A DNA stretch of 11,374 nt, taken from contig CAAFXE010000187.1 in NCBI GenBank assembly GCA_900766915.1, forward strand, positions 1 through 11,374, in the 5' to 3' direction. This document shows positions 1 to 5,853 of the stretch, piece after piece. The stretch comes from Lachnospiraceae bacterium (lineage in GTDB: Bacteria; Bacillota; Clostridia; Lachnospirales; Lachnospiraceae). The notes below the pieces were generated by a model. The model had not been told where the DNA came from. It was given only the letters and a program-made list of their open reading frames with translations, and did not search any database. Each line of letters opens with the position of its first letter. Position 1 is the first letter of the stretch. A program made the translations under genes and the position numbers.

Positions 1-9
1 AACATTTCA

Positions 10-57
10 AAAACAAAAAATTGGGAATTCACTGCGTTAAGCTGTGAATTCCCAATT
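10..57 (-). terminator. Rho-independent terminator, probably of the original tRNA-Trp gene
   Basis: A 14-bp perfect stem (19-32 pairing with 44-57, core GGGAATTCAC/GTGAATTCCC) with an 11-nt loop is followed, on the minus strand, by a U-rich tract (A-rich at 10-20 on the plus strand). It lies just one base past the CCA end of the tRNA fragment at 59-103. That is where the native terminator of a tRNA gene would sit, so this side is probably flanking host sequence. Confidence 0.75.
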
Positions 58-58
58 T

Positions 59-103
59 TGGCAGGGGCACAAGGACTTGAACCCTGAGCCTACGGTTTTG
101 GAG
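59..103 (-). other. 3' half of a tRNA-Trp gene; probable attachment-site remnant
   Basis: Read on the minus strand, this gives anticodon loop CTCCAAA (anticodon CCA, tryptophan), the 3' anticodon stem ACCGT, a short variable loop, a T arm with stem CAGGG/CCTTG around TTCAAGT, acceptor strand TGCCCCT, then G and encoded CCA. The 5' half is absent: bases beyond 103 do not pair with ACCGT and give no D arm or matching AGGGGCA. Elements using tyrosine integrases commonly recombine within the anticodon-loop-to-3'-end part of a tRNA gene and displace such a fragment. I therefore read this as an att half-site marking one end of an integrated element. The intact gene would lie outside the window. Confidence 0.75.
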
Positions 104-297
104 ATGATGCCGATAAATCGGCATCTGGGGAACTTCCTTTTGAAGTGATCTTTTCAACAATCCAAAAGCAAATCGCCGCCACATTCGCAAAACCCTATCA
201 AAAACGAAACAAATTGGGAATTTCAGAAACAAGCCTACGGTTTTCTGAGTCTACGGTCTGTTGAGTTGAAACCGTCGGCTCAAATATTGTATCATAA

Positions 298-333
298 CCC
301 TCTGATTTTAGCAAGAATCAGGGGGCTTTTTCT
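298..333 (+). terminator. Rho-independent terminator near the element's left end
   Basis: The stem CCCTCTGATT (298-307) pairs with AATCAGGGGG (316-325), with one G-U pair and an 8-nt loop, and is followed by CTTTTTCTT. It points left to right, but no plus-strand gene lies upstream within the window. It may serve the original host transcript or insulate the element boundary. The stretch 104-432 otherwise holds no credible gene, only repeats related to the attachment site. Confidence 0.6.
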
Positions 334-372
334 TCCCTACTTTTCCTTAAATTGTTCTCAATCGCTCCAAAC

Positions 373-431
373 CATCAACTTTCATCAACTACCCAAAAGA
401 ATCATCAACTTTGTGGTAGTTATCCTCAACT
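373..431 (+). repeat. Helically phased CATCAACT direct repeats (possible integrase arm sites)
   Basis: CATCAACT occurs at 373-380, 383-390 and 403-410, and a one-base variant CCTCAACT at 424-431. Start-to-start spacings are 10, 20 and 21 bp, so all copies face the same side of the helix. Short phased repeats about 300 bp inside a tRNA attachment site are typical of arm-type binding sites for tyrosine integrases or their excision factors. That function is inferred, as no integrase gene is visible here. Confidence 0.45.
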
Positions 432-432
432 C

Positions 433-1524
433 TTACTCACTCTCGTATCTTCCATAGATGTCATCAAGGAAGCGTTGGAAGTCATCTACCACATCGGGCG
501 GTGAAACGATCTTTGCCATTTTGCGGAAGCCGCAGAGCCAGCCGAAGAACTGGTCACTGATTGCGATTTCTGTATTCACAACGAAGTGCCGCTCACCATC
601 GGCATAGTAGGAAACATTTACGCCTGTGCCGAAGCGGTCAACCATGGTGTCCAAAAGGTTGTTGGTGAATCGCAAACTCACACGCTTTTTCTCGCCGCTG
701 AACATTCCAAAATGCTGCTGGGTGTAGGACTCCATGTTGATCTTGGAGAACTCCAAACCGCCCTCTCTTGGCTCGTCTGTAACAATTTCCACACCCTTCA
801 TACGATCCAAGCGATAGGTCATAGTTGTGTTTCTCCTACTGTCCCATGCCAAAACATAGTAGTAACCATCGTTGATTATCAGCTTGAAGGGGCTGATTTT
901 GTAAGTAGCGCCACCCCGTCGATCAACTTGCTGCGTGCGGTCTTTGATGGTGAATTTCTGATAGCGGAACTTGATTTTCCTGTTTTGCCGAATTGCCTGG
1001 TTGACTGTCAGCATTGCGCCCATGATTTTTGTGTTCGTGGTTTTATTTCTTCCTACAAGGTATACTTCATTCTGAAGTTCCTCAATCTGGTAGTCGCTGC
1101 ACAGGTTCTCAATCGCCGCAAGCAGATGTTCTTCCTGACTCTTGGAAATGAACTTGGAAGCCCGAACGCATTCAGCCAGAAGCCGCAATTCCTCAAAATC
1201 ATAGGGGCGGCGGCTGACCTTGTAACCGTGCTGGACTGCGTCATATTCGACCTCATAGCCCAACAAATCCCTTTCCTCAATCTCCAATTCATCCAAATCA
1301 AAGTCGATCTCTTTATTCAAAAGGGTAAGAATATCGTCAATGTCTCGCTTGATGGAATGGCGTTCGGCGGTGATGCCGTAATGGGACAGATGTTCCTCAA
1401 TATCTTTCAGCCGCAAGGCGTGGTTTTCATCGGTCTTTTTCAAAAGGATGTCCCAAACCAGAAGGGATTTGTATTTCTGTCCTTCTCTCTTACCTCCTGA
1501 CTTCTTTGCTTTTGTTTCTTCCAT
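433..1524 (-). CDS. WYL-domain transcriptional regulator
   Basis: This 363-residue protein has the usual three-part build. A winged helix-turn-helix spans about 17-70 (LLVWDILLKK, then LKDIEEHLSHYGITAERHSI and KRDIDDIL). A WYL domain spans about 175-250, with RKIKFRYQ, YKISPFKLI, YYYVLAWD and TMTYRLDRM. A WCX-like C-terminal domain spans about 280-357 (RVSLRF, ISDQFFGWLCGF). The start is ATG at 1524, with AGGGGG nine bases upstream; an upstream in-frame start would overlap the promoter and operator. Relatives such as BrxR and CapW repress phage-defence operons and respond to nucleic-acid ligands. Here an operator in its own leader recurs before the 55-aa gene at 2465, suggesting autoregulation and control of the neighbouring island. 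The exact targets are inferred. Confidence 0.9.
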   Translation of the reverse strand: MEETKAKKSGGKREGQKYKSLLVWDILLKKTDENHALRLKDIEEHLSHYGITAERHSIKRDIDDILTLLNKEIDFDLDELEIEERDLLGYEVEYDAVQHGYKVSRRPYDFEELRLLAECVRASKFISKSQEEHLLAAIENLCSDYQIEELQNEVYLVGRNKTTNTKIMGAMLTVNQAIRQNRKIKFRYQKFTIKDRTQQVDRRGGATYKISPFKLIINDGYYYVLAWDSRRNTTMTYRLDRMKGVEIVTDEPREGGLEFSKINMESYTQQHFGMFSGEKKRVSLRFTNNLLDTMVDRFGTGVNVSYYADGERHFVVNTEIAISDQFFGWLCGFRKMAKIVSPPDVVDDFQRFLDDIYGRYESE

Positions 1525-1540
1525 TTGCGGCAGCCCCCTT

Positions 1541-1571
1541 TTTTGAAAGTGAATTTTCAAATAGTATAGCA
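1541..1571 (-). promoter_or_regulatory. Promoter and palindromic operator of the WYL gene
   Basis: On the minus strand an extended -10 (TGC then TATACT, 1563-1571) is followed at once by an inverted repeat with arms TTTGAAA (1542-1548) and TTTCAAA (1555-1561) around a 6-bp centre. The palindrome covers the expected transcription start. Nearly the same palindrome stands in the same position before the 55-aa gene (2479-2500). The -35 is weak. Between 1572 and 1711 I see no gene. Confidence 0.6.
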
Positions 1572-1711
1572 TACCAAAAGGAAAGAGAAAAGGGCGGATT
1601 TGAGCTGCTTTTGCTAGGGGCGTGGGTTGATGTGATTACCATGCAAGAGGACATTGGCTTCTTAAAATAGAAGTCCACTACTTTTGCAATAATTGTGTCT
1701 CCCTCGAAAAA

Positions 1712-2254
1712 TTAAAACAGGATGTTTACACTTTCGCGCCATCCAACCATGTGCATAATTTCAGATTCAGAAATCATTTTTTCCTCCGATGTAATTATCT
1801 TGTATACTTCCTTTTCAAGCACATAGAGACCCGCTAATGCAAACATAACGTTTTTAAGATTACCCCGTTGGTAGCTTGTTACCCTTGAGTGTTTGACTTT
1901 GTTATAATCTGTCCACCAGGGAAACGAATGTTCAGTTGCCAGTGCCTTGAATGGTTGCACCTTGACATCAAAATAATCAATTGCAACTTCCTGTGCTTCT
2001 ATACCAGGGCAGCGCAAAGTATACTGCGTTCTGTAGTCATCCATAGTTTTTTCATCAGCCACATCAAATCCACACAGTATCTTGGAAATAACATCCACTT
2101 CTGAGCATATTGTTTGAAATTGGGCAATTAGTTCGGTGGAATAACACTTATAGTTTTCTTTATCAAATGCTATGTAATTTTGTAATTTAAGAAATCTCCC
2201 TTCCAGGGCCAAATAATATGACCAATAGTTTTTGCAAAATTCTTCTTTTGTCAT
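1712..2254 (-). CDS. Hypothetical protein, possibly HEPN-like
   Basis: A 180-residue, mainly alpha-helical soluble protein that I do not recognise with certainty. Its C-terminal half has the stretch WWTDYNKVKHSR (about residues 113-124), followed by a helix with NLKNVMFALAGLYVLEKE. An N-x-x-K-H motif followed by a long helix is seen in several HEPN-type proteins, which are often RNases or helical partners in defence and toxin systems. The canonical R-x4-6-H motif is not clear, so this is only a suggestion. The start is ATG at 2254 with GAGGAG nine bases upstream. It lies 43 bp after the 55-aa gene on the same strand and is probably cotranscribed with it. Its AT-rich composition differs from the GC-richer genes around it, hinting at separate acquisition. 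Confidence 0.6.
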   Translation of the reverse strand: MTKEEFCKNYWSYYLALEGRFLKLQNYIAFDKENYKCYSTELIAQFQTICSEVDVISKILCGFDVADEKTMDDYRTQYTLRCPGIEAQEVAIDYFDVKVQPFKALATEHSFPWWTDYNKVKHSRVTSYQRGNLKNVMFALAGLYVLEKEVYKIITSEEKMISESEIMHMVGWRESVNILF

Positions 2255-2297
2255 ACTGCATCTCTCCTCTTGAATTGTTTTATATCAAGTTACACCA

Positions 2298-2465
2298 TTA
2301 TTCTCTATTGAGCATCGTTTCATCGGGGTATTTCAGGAGATAATGCAACACCACATAGGTCTTCAGCTTTTGGTTGGTCTGCTTGCCGTGCTTGGCAATA
2401 ACCTTCCCTTCCAAAAGACGGTCAGCCTTTCGGGTTACTTTCTTGTAGACAATTTCATCAGCCAT
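2298..2465 (-). CDS. Hypothetical small basic protein (55 aa)
   Basis: A 55-residue, lysine-rich protein (VYKKVTRKADRLLEGKVIAK near the N-terminus, LKTYVVLHYLLKYP near the C-terminus), with no signal peptide or membrane segment. I do not recognise a named family. The start is ATG at 2465, with AGGAG eight bases upstream. An earlier in-frame ATG at 2498 would lie inside the operator. The gene is first in a minus-strand unit with the possible HEPN-like gene and is divergent from the methyltransferase pair. Its leader carries a perfect 10-bp palindrome also found before the WYL gene, so it is probably a WYL-regulated member of the island. Confidence 0.65.
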   Translation of the reverse strand: MADEIVYKKVTRKADRLLEGKVIAKHGKQTNQKLKTYVVLHYLLKYPDETMLNRE

Positions 2466-2478
2466 GTTGGAAACTCCT

Positions 2479-2510
2479 TTTTGAAAGTTCACTTTCAAAA
2501 TATTGTATCA
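2479..2510 (-). promoter_or_regulatory. Promoter with perfect palindromic operator
   Basis: Arms TTTTGAAAGT (2479-2488) and ACTTTCAAAA (2491-2500) form a perfect 10-bp inverted repeat with a 2-bp centre. Just upstream on the minus strand is an extended -10, TGATACAAT (2502-2510). A repressor bound here would cover the start site. The match to the WYL gene's leader suggests the WYL protein as ligand; this is an inference. Confidence 0.6.
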
Positions 2511-2571
2511 TAAGACACGAAAAAAATAAACGACAGAAGCCACTCCAAAGCTATTCTTTTTTGTTCTTTTA

Positions 2572-2580
2572 TGATATAAT
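2572..2580 (+). promoter_or_regulatory. Extended -10 promoter of the methyltransferase operon
   Basis: TGATATAAT (2572-2580) is a consensus extended -10, with a weak, T-rich -35 region upstream. The predicted start of transcription near 2587 lies downstream of an earlier in-frame start codon at 2561, which excludes that codon. The element lies within about 70 bp of the divergent operator at 2479-2500. Confidence 0.55.
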
Positions 2581-2614
2581 AATTCAAATTCCCTTAAAAA
2601 TGGTAGGTATCACA

Positions 2615-3298
2615 ATGGAAAAGCAAATTAAATCAAAGAAGCGTGTTGCTGACCATGGTGAAGTGTTCACCGCAGAGCGTGAAGTAAATGCCATGCTCGA
2701 CTTGGTAAAGCCTGAAACAGAGCGAGTTGACAGCCGCTTTTTGGAACCCGCCTGCGGTGATGGTAACTTCCTGGCGGAAATCCTGCGGCGCAAGCTAAAG
2801 GAGGTTCGGCGGAAATACCGCAAAAGCCCCTTCGATTATGAGAAGAACGCAGTTCTGGCGATTTCCAGTCTCTATGGTGTTGACCTGATGATGGACAATG
2901 TGCTTGCTTGCCGTGAGCGCCTGTTCGGCATTTGGGATAAGGAATACAAAGCCGTCTGTAAGAAGGAAACCAACGATCAAACCAGAGAGGCTGTCCGCTT
3001 TATTCTCAGCCGCAATATCGTTTGCGGGAACGCTCTTACTTTGATGTGTGTGGATGAAGAGGGATATGATACCCATGAACCCATCGTGTTCTCTGAATGG
3101 TCTTTTATTACGGGCACCATGATGCAGCGGAAGGATTACACATTCGATGAACTGTTAAACGGTGATCCCTACCAGAAGACACCAATCCAGGAAGAACAAC
3201 TGATGTTCGATGTCATAGATGACTATGAACCAGATCCAGAAGGTAAGTTCCTCGCTCAGTATATTACAGATTACAGGAGGGTACAAGAAAATGGCTAA
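2615..3298 (+). CDS. N6-adenine DNA methyltransferase-like protein (lacks NPPY motif)
   Basis: A 227-residue protein with the S-adenosylmethionine-binding motif I FLEPACGDGNFL (residues 42-53), preceded by GEVFTA (15-20), as in gamma-class adenine methyltransferases of restriction-modification systems. A Rossmann-like region follows (LYGVDLMMDNV, 87-96). The catalytic N/D-PP-Y/F motif IV is not seen; the matching zone reads IVFSEWSF, and a short acidic tail follows. Alone it may not be catalytic and may act with the next gene's product. The start at 2615 is chosen because the promoter -10 lies at 2575-2580. Its stop overlaps the next start by 8 bp, so the two are translationally coupled. It is likely a specificity, accessory or split-methylase component; the exact role is unclear. 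Confidence 0.75.
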   Translation: MEKQIKSKKRVADHGEVFTAEREVNAMLDLVKPETERVDSRFLEPACGDGNFLAEILRRKLKEVRRKYRKSPFDYEKNAVLAISSLYGVDLMMDNVLACRERLFGIWDKEYKAVCKKETNDQTREAVRFILSRNIVCGNALTLMCVDEEGYDTHEPIVFSEWSFITGTMMQRKDYTFDELLNGDPYQKTPIQEEQLMFDVIDDYEPDPEGKFLAQYITDYRRVQENG

Positions 3299-3926
3299 TG
3301 ATTTGTTTGGCGCAATCTATAACCCAGATGTTCTTTCCTGCCTTGCGAACCTGTCCAACGATGAAGTTTTCACTCCGCCTGAAATCGTGAATCAGATGTT
3401 GGATATGCTTCCACAGGAGTTGTTTTCCAATCCTGATACCACATTCCTTGATCCAGCGTGTAAAACTGGCGTGTTTCTGCGGGAAATTGCCAAGCGGCTG
3501 ATTAAAGGGTTGGAACCACAGATTCCAGATCTTCAGGAGCGGATTGACCATATTTTCCAGAAACAGCTTTATGGTATCGCCATCACGGAACTAACCAGCT
3601 TGCTTTCCCGCCGTGGGGTGTATTGCAGTAAGTACCCAAACAGCGAATATTCTGTTACTCTTTTTGATGATGAACACGCACAAGGTAAAATTCGGTTTAA
3701 GCGTATTCAGCACGGATGGCAAAATGGTCGATGTGTATTTTGTGGTGCATCCGAAAGTGAATACGAGCGTGGAGATGAATTAGAAACGCACGCTTACGAA
3801 TGGATTCATACGATGAATCCTGAGGAGATTTTTAACATGAAATTTGATGTAATTATTGGCAATGAGGCTGTTATTTGTGGACTAATACCCGAAAAAGCCC
3901 GTAATATCAAGGAATTTGCGGCATGA
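3291..3926 (+). pseudogene. Eco57I-type adenine methylase, truncated at motif IV
   Basis: The first 191 residues look like the N-terminus of a large Eco57I-like restriction-modification methylase. They show DEVFTPPEIVNQML (24-37), motif I FLDPACKTGVFL (52-63), a zinc-ribbon half GRCVFCGA (146-153) and FDVIIGN (185-191). The expected continuation is PPY, the catalytic motif IV. Instead, after the Asn codon at 3861-3863, 20 unrelated residues follow, starting EAVICGL, and a stop. Homologues are normally several hundred residues longer. The remnant lacks the catalytic tetrapeptide and target-recognition part and is almost certainly inactive as a methylase. It has a good RBS (AGGAGG at 3275-3280) and overlaps the upstream gene. 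The breakpoint probably marks a recombination or deletion. Confidence 0.75.
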
Positions 3927-3973
3927 GCCCTTGCATTTGGGTGGTGCTGAAACTGAATAGCTGATGTTGTACT

Positions 3974-4007
3974 GGGAGTAAGCGATAGACGCTTAGCCCA
4001 TTTTTTT
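3974..4007 (+). terminator. Rho-independent terminator after the methylase remnant
   Basis: TAAGCG (3979-3984) pairs with CGCTTA (3990-3995) around ATAGA, extended by GGG/CCC with a small internal loop, and followed by seven T residues at 4001-4007. Confidence 0.65.
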
Positions 4008-4036
4008 ATTGCCAAAATCAAATACTAACACGCCTT

Positions 4037-4096
4037 GCGCGTCTGTCTCTCCCTCCGGGGAGAATGCCTTTACGGCTGGACAGACGCGCTTTTTTT
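4037..4096 (+). terminator. Large two-tier terminator-like stem in the leader of the Cys-rich gene
   Basis: An 11-bp perfect stem (GCGCGTCTGTC at 4037-4047 with GACAGACGCGC at 4079-4089) ends in seven T residues. Its long loop contains a second hairpin with stem TCTCC/GGAGA (4048-4063). The RBS of the Cys-rich gene lies only 13 bases after the T tract. It may terminate upstream transcription or attenuate the cys-rich/repA transcript. Confidence 0.65.
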
Positions 4097-4123
4097 GTAC
4101 CCATTTTCAGGAGGATGAACGCT

Positions 4124-4345
4124 ATGACAGATTACTGCGAAAACGGCAAGCCGAAGGACTGCCGGTACTGTTACTACTACGGCAGACACGGCTGTATGCT
4201 GAAGGTCTGCTATTATGACCGGCCAAAGCCGGAAACGAAACCCGTAAGCGAATGCGATGACTGCCCGTATGGCAAGTGCGGACCGTGCATCGGCTGGTGT
4301 ACGAAGGAGATTCTTCGCTCGCTTGAGAGGGGGCGCGCCAAGTGA
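4124..4345 (+). CDS. Cysteine-rich small protein, probably zinc-binding
   Basis: A 73-residue protein with ten cysteines, grouped as CRYC (13-16), C24 and C29, CDDC (44-47) and C52, C55, C59 (KCGPCIGWC). The CxxC pairs suggest two small zinc-binding knuckles. I know no experimentally assigned function. The start is ATG at 4124, nine bases after AGGAGG (4109-4114); an earlier ATG at 4115 touches the RBS and is unlikely. Its stop overlaps the GTG start of the replication initiator gene (GTGA), so the two are translationally coupled. This suggests a role in replication or copy control of the element, which is inference. Confidence 0.7.
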   Translation: MTDYCENGKPKDCRYCYYYGRHGCMLKVCYYDRPKPETKPVSECDDCPYGKCGPCIGWCTKEILRSLERGRAK

Positions 4346-4911
4346 CGCTGGACTATTTCTACGGTGCCCAGGCAGATCAGTTTGCCTTTTACCGCATCCC
4401 CAAGGCACTGTTTACCGATGAGCGCTTCAAGTCCATCTCCGCCGAGGCCAAAATCCTTTACGGCATTCTGCTGGATCGGATGAGCCTGAGCCGCAAAAAT
4501 GGCTGGCTGGACGAACAGGGGCGCGTGTTCATCATCTTCACGCTGGAGGAGGTCATGGAGGCTATCGGCTGTGCCGATCAGAAGGCCACCAAGCTGCTGA
4601 ACGAGCTGGACAGCAAAGCCGGTCTCATTGAACGCAAACGTCAGGGGCTGGGCAAGCCCAATCTCATCTTCGTCAAGAACTTTGTGGATAACTCCACCGG
4701 CAGCATCCCGCCTGTACCGGAATCACGAATCAAGACTCGTGAAAATCACGATTCAGCAGACGTGAATTTCACGACTCCGGAATCCCGAAAATCACGAGGA
4801 AGTAACTTTGTTGAGATACCCTGCGACACGATTGTAACTGGTGAGTTGCTTCATGGTGTTTTCCTCCTTGATTTTGGAGGGGCAGAGGCTTATAATAAGC
4901 GTACCCCTTGA
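4342..4911 (+). pseudogene. repA: Replication initiator RepA, 3'-truncated
   Basis: Residues 1-113 match the RepA_N winged-helix initiator domain of Firmicute plasmids and ICEs: DYFYGAQADQFAFYRIPKAL (3-22), LSAEAKILYGILLDRMSLS-like helices, NGWLDEQGRVFIIFTLEE, then IERKRQGLGKPNLIFVKNF. A polar linker follows. After about residue 153 (near 4800) the native sequence stops, and the last 36 or so codons are read from the opposite strand of another gene's start. The normal C-terminal domain is missing. RepA_N proteins melt the origin of replication; a protein with only the DNA-binding part could still bind DNA but probably cannot start replication. The start is GTG at 4342, overlapping the preceding stop. 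Confidence 0.75.
4792..4854 (-). pseudogene. 5' fragment of an unidentified gene, broken at the repA junction
   Basis: On the minus strand an AGGAGG sits eight bases before ATG at 4854. It opens MKQLTSYNRVAGYLNKV and then stops after 20 codons, where the sequence becomes repA in antisense (about 4800-4806). A strong RBS and a plausible N-terminus followed by immediate loss of frame suggest a gene truncated by the event that truncated repA. The opening resembles that of SprT-like metallopeptidase-family proteins carried by ICEs, but too little remains to be sure. Confidence 0.45.
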
Positions 4912-4938
4912 TTGACTGTGGTAGGTTTTTCTTGGGTT

Positions 4939-4976
4939 GCCCTTGTCAGAGTTGCCGCTCTGACAAGGGCTTTTTT
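4939..4976 (+). terminator. Strong rho-independent terminator
   Basis: A 13-bp perfect stem (GCCCTTGTCAGAG 4939-4951 with its complement 4958-4970) and 6-nt loop are followed by six T residues. It faces the truncated repA gene and abuts the stop codon of the convergent 91-aa gene. There is no U tract on the minus strand. Confidence 0.8.
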
Positions 4977-4977
4977 A

Positions 4978-5253
4978 TTAGGCGATGGAGAAGCGGCGGC
5001 TGGCGGTCTGCTTGATGAAATCCTTGTAGACCTCAGGCATCACCTTTTTGAATGCGGTGCTGTCGAATCTCTGGCTCAGGACGGAAGTCCATCTCACGAT
5101 GTACTGTCCCGCTTCCATCTCCTCGGTGTTGCGGTTCAGCATCTCGGTCTTGATTTCATCTCTCAGGGTTTCCGCTTCAGCCTTGGCTTCTTCAATAAGG
5201 GCTTCCAGTTCCTTCAGAGCTTCGATCTTAGAGGTGATTTCGGTAGTAGACAT
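4978..5253 (-). CDS. Hypothetical coiled-coil protein (91 aa)
   Basis: The N-terminal 45 residues are a charged heptad-like coiled coil (KIEALKELEALIEEAKAEAE, then LRDEIKTEML). The C-terminal part is compact, with QYIVRWTSVLSQRFDSTAFK, a PEVYKDF motif and a terminal RRFSIA. This pattern recurs in small proteins of ICEs and phages in Clostridia, but I know no assigned function. The start is ATG at 5253, with AGGAG eight to nine bases upstream. A minus-strand promoter about 130 bp upstream lies in the operator-rich region shared with the XRE gene, so it is probably under that repressor's control. The fragment at 4854 would have been the next gene. Confidence 0.75.
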   Translation of the reverse strand: MSTTEITSKIEALKELEALIEEAKAEAETLRDEIKTEMLNRNTEEMEAGQYIVRWTSVLSQRFDSTAFKKVMPEVYKDFIKQTASRRFSIA

Positions 5254-5379
5254 TGTGTTGTTCTCCTTTGTAATTTGAATTTGTTGCCGTCTTTCCGTGC
5301 TGTCACCACGCCTTTGTGTTTGTTATAGGACTTACAACAGGTGGTGTTGAAATTGGGCTGTCCTGTTCTTCATGTCTAC

Positions 5380-5408
5380 ATTATACACAAAGTTAAGTGC
5401 ATAATCAA
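5380..5408 (-). promoter_or_regulatory. Minus-strand promoter of the coiled-coil protein gene
   Basis: On the minus strand, TTGATT (5403-5408) and TATAAT (5380-5385) are separated by exactly 17 bp. Both boxes overlap operator-like half-sites. The transcript would have a leader of roughly 120 nt; I see no clear riboswitch in it. Confidence 0.7.
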
Positions 5409-5474
5409 GATGGGATTATGCACAAAGTTTGGTGAATGTTTTCATGCAGTTTTATACACTTGACTTAGTGTATA
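5382..5474. promoter_or_regulatory. Operator cluster between divergent promoters
   Basis: Related sites occur as direct and inverted copies: TATACACAAAGTT (5382-5394), the inverted pair GTGCATAATC/GATTATGCAC (5397-5406 and 5414-5423), TATGCACAAAGTT (5417-5429), and the inverted pair TATACACT/AGTGTATA (5453-5460 and 5467-5474) over the -35 of the XRE promoter. The common half-site is TATRCAC. They are placed to control both promoters, most simply by the XRE protein. Confidence 0.65.
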
Positions 5475-5488
5475 TTGTGTGCTATAAT
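5460..5488 (+). promoter_or_regulatory. Promoter of the XRE regulator gene
   Basis: TTGACT (5460-5465) and TATAAT (5483-5488) have a 17-bp spacer, a near-consensus sigma-A promoter. The -35 box sits between the arms of a perfect 8-bp inverted repeat, indicating repression, probably autogenous. Confidence 0.8.
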
Positions 5489-5517
5489 ACGGACAGTGGA
5501 GAAGGAGGTTTTTTACA

Positions 5518-5739
5518 ATGCCCATCGTCTATACCAAGCTATTCGACCTTCTGAAGGAGAAGGGCTACACAACCTATAAGATTCGACAAGAGAAGCTAAT
5601 CGGACAGGGAACTCTTACTGCCATCAAGAATGGAACTGGTGGACTGGATGCAAAGACAATCGCACGACTGTGTGAGGTCTTAGAATGCCAGCCTGGGGAT
5701 CTCATGGAGTATGTTAGCGAAGAGAAGCCAGGAGAATGA
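5518..5739 (+). CDS. XRE-family helix-turn-helix repressor (YozG-like)
   Basis: A 73-residue protein that is almost entirely one Cro/C1-type helix-turn-helix domain. Helices 2 and 3 lie in TTYKIRQEKLIGQGTLTAIK (18-37), followed by GLDAKTIARLCEVLECQPGD (42-61), which is typical of short HTH regulators in which the domain also dimerises. The start is ATG at 5518, with AAGGAGG eight to ten bases upstream. It is transcribed from a near-consensus promoter overlapped by inverted repeats and is divergent from the coiled-coil protein gene. This is the layout of a genetic switch. It probably represses itself and the divergent promoter, although its DNA target is inferred from position only. Confidence 0.88.
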   Translation: MPIVYTKLFDLLKEKGYTTYKIRQEKLIGQGTLTAIKNGTGGLDAKTIARLCEVLECQPGDLMEYVSEEKPGE

Positions 5740-5744
5740 AAAAT

Positions 5745-5774
5745 GGAGGGATAGCCTTTCTCGGCTGCCCCTCC
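5745..5774 (+). terminator. Probable terminator of the XRE gene
   Basis: GGAGGG/CCCTCC plus a second helix TAGCC/GGCTG form an 11-12 bp stem with a 6-nt loop, five bases past the XRE stop. The following TGATTCTCTTTTG is only moderately U-rich, so termination may be partial. The stretch 5775-5972 contains no gene, only the conserved block described next. Confidence 0.45.
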
Positions 5775-5853
5775 TGATTCTCTTTTGCCTATGTGGACTT
5801 CCGTAATACTGGACTATCTGATCTCTGTGCCTCCGTAAGGGGGGCTGTATTAT

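Noticed and set aside
59..150. Complete tRNA-Trp gene
   Set aside because: Only the 3' half fits; the upstream bases do not form the anticodon 5' stem, D arm or acceptor 5' strand.
373..431. CRISPR array
   Set aside because: Repeats are only 8 bp with 2-13 bp between copies, far from repeat-spacer geometry.
586..1500. Long open frame on the plus strand (304 codons)
   Set aside because: It is antisense to the WYL gene, whose domains are clear; no RBS and no recognisable protein features.
1655..1675. Small hairpin GGCTTCT/AGAAGTCC as a terminator
   Set aside because: Short, mismatched stem with no T tract on either side.
3861..3930. Group II intron or insertion sequence inside the methylase
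   Set aside because: No GTGCG-type intron start, no reverse transcriptase or transposase frame, and no terminal inverted repeats at the break.
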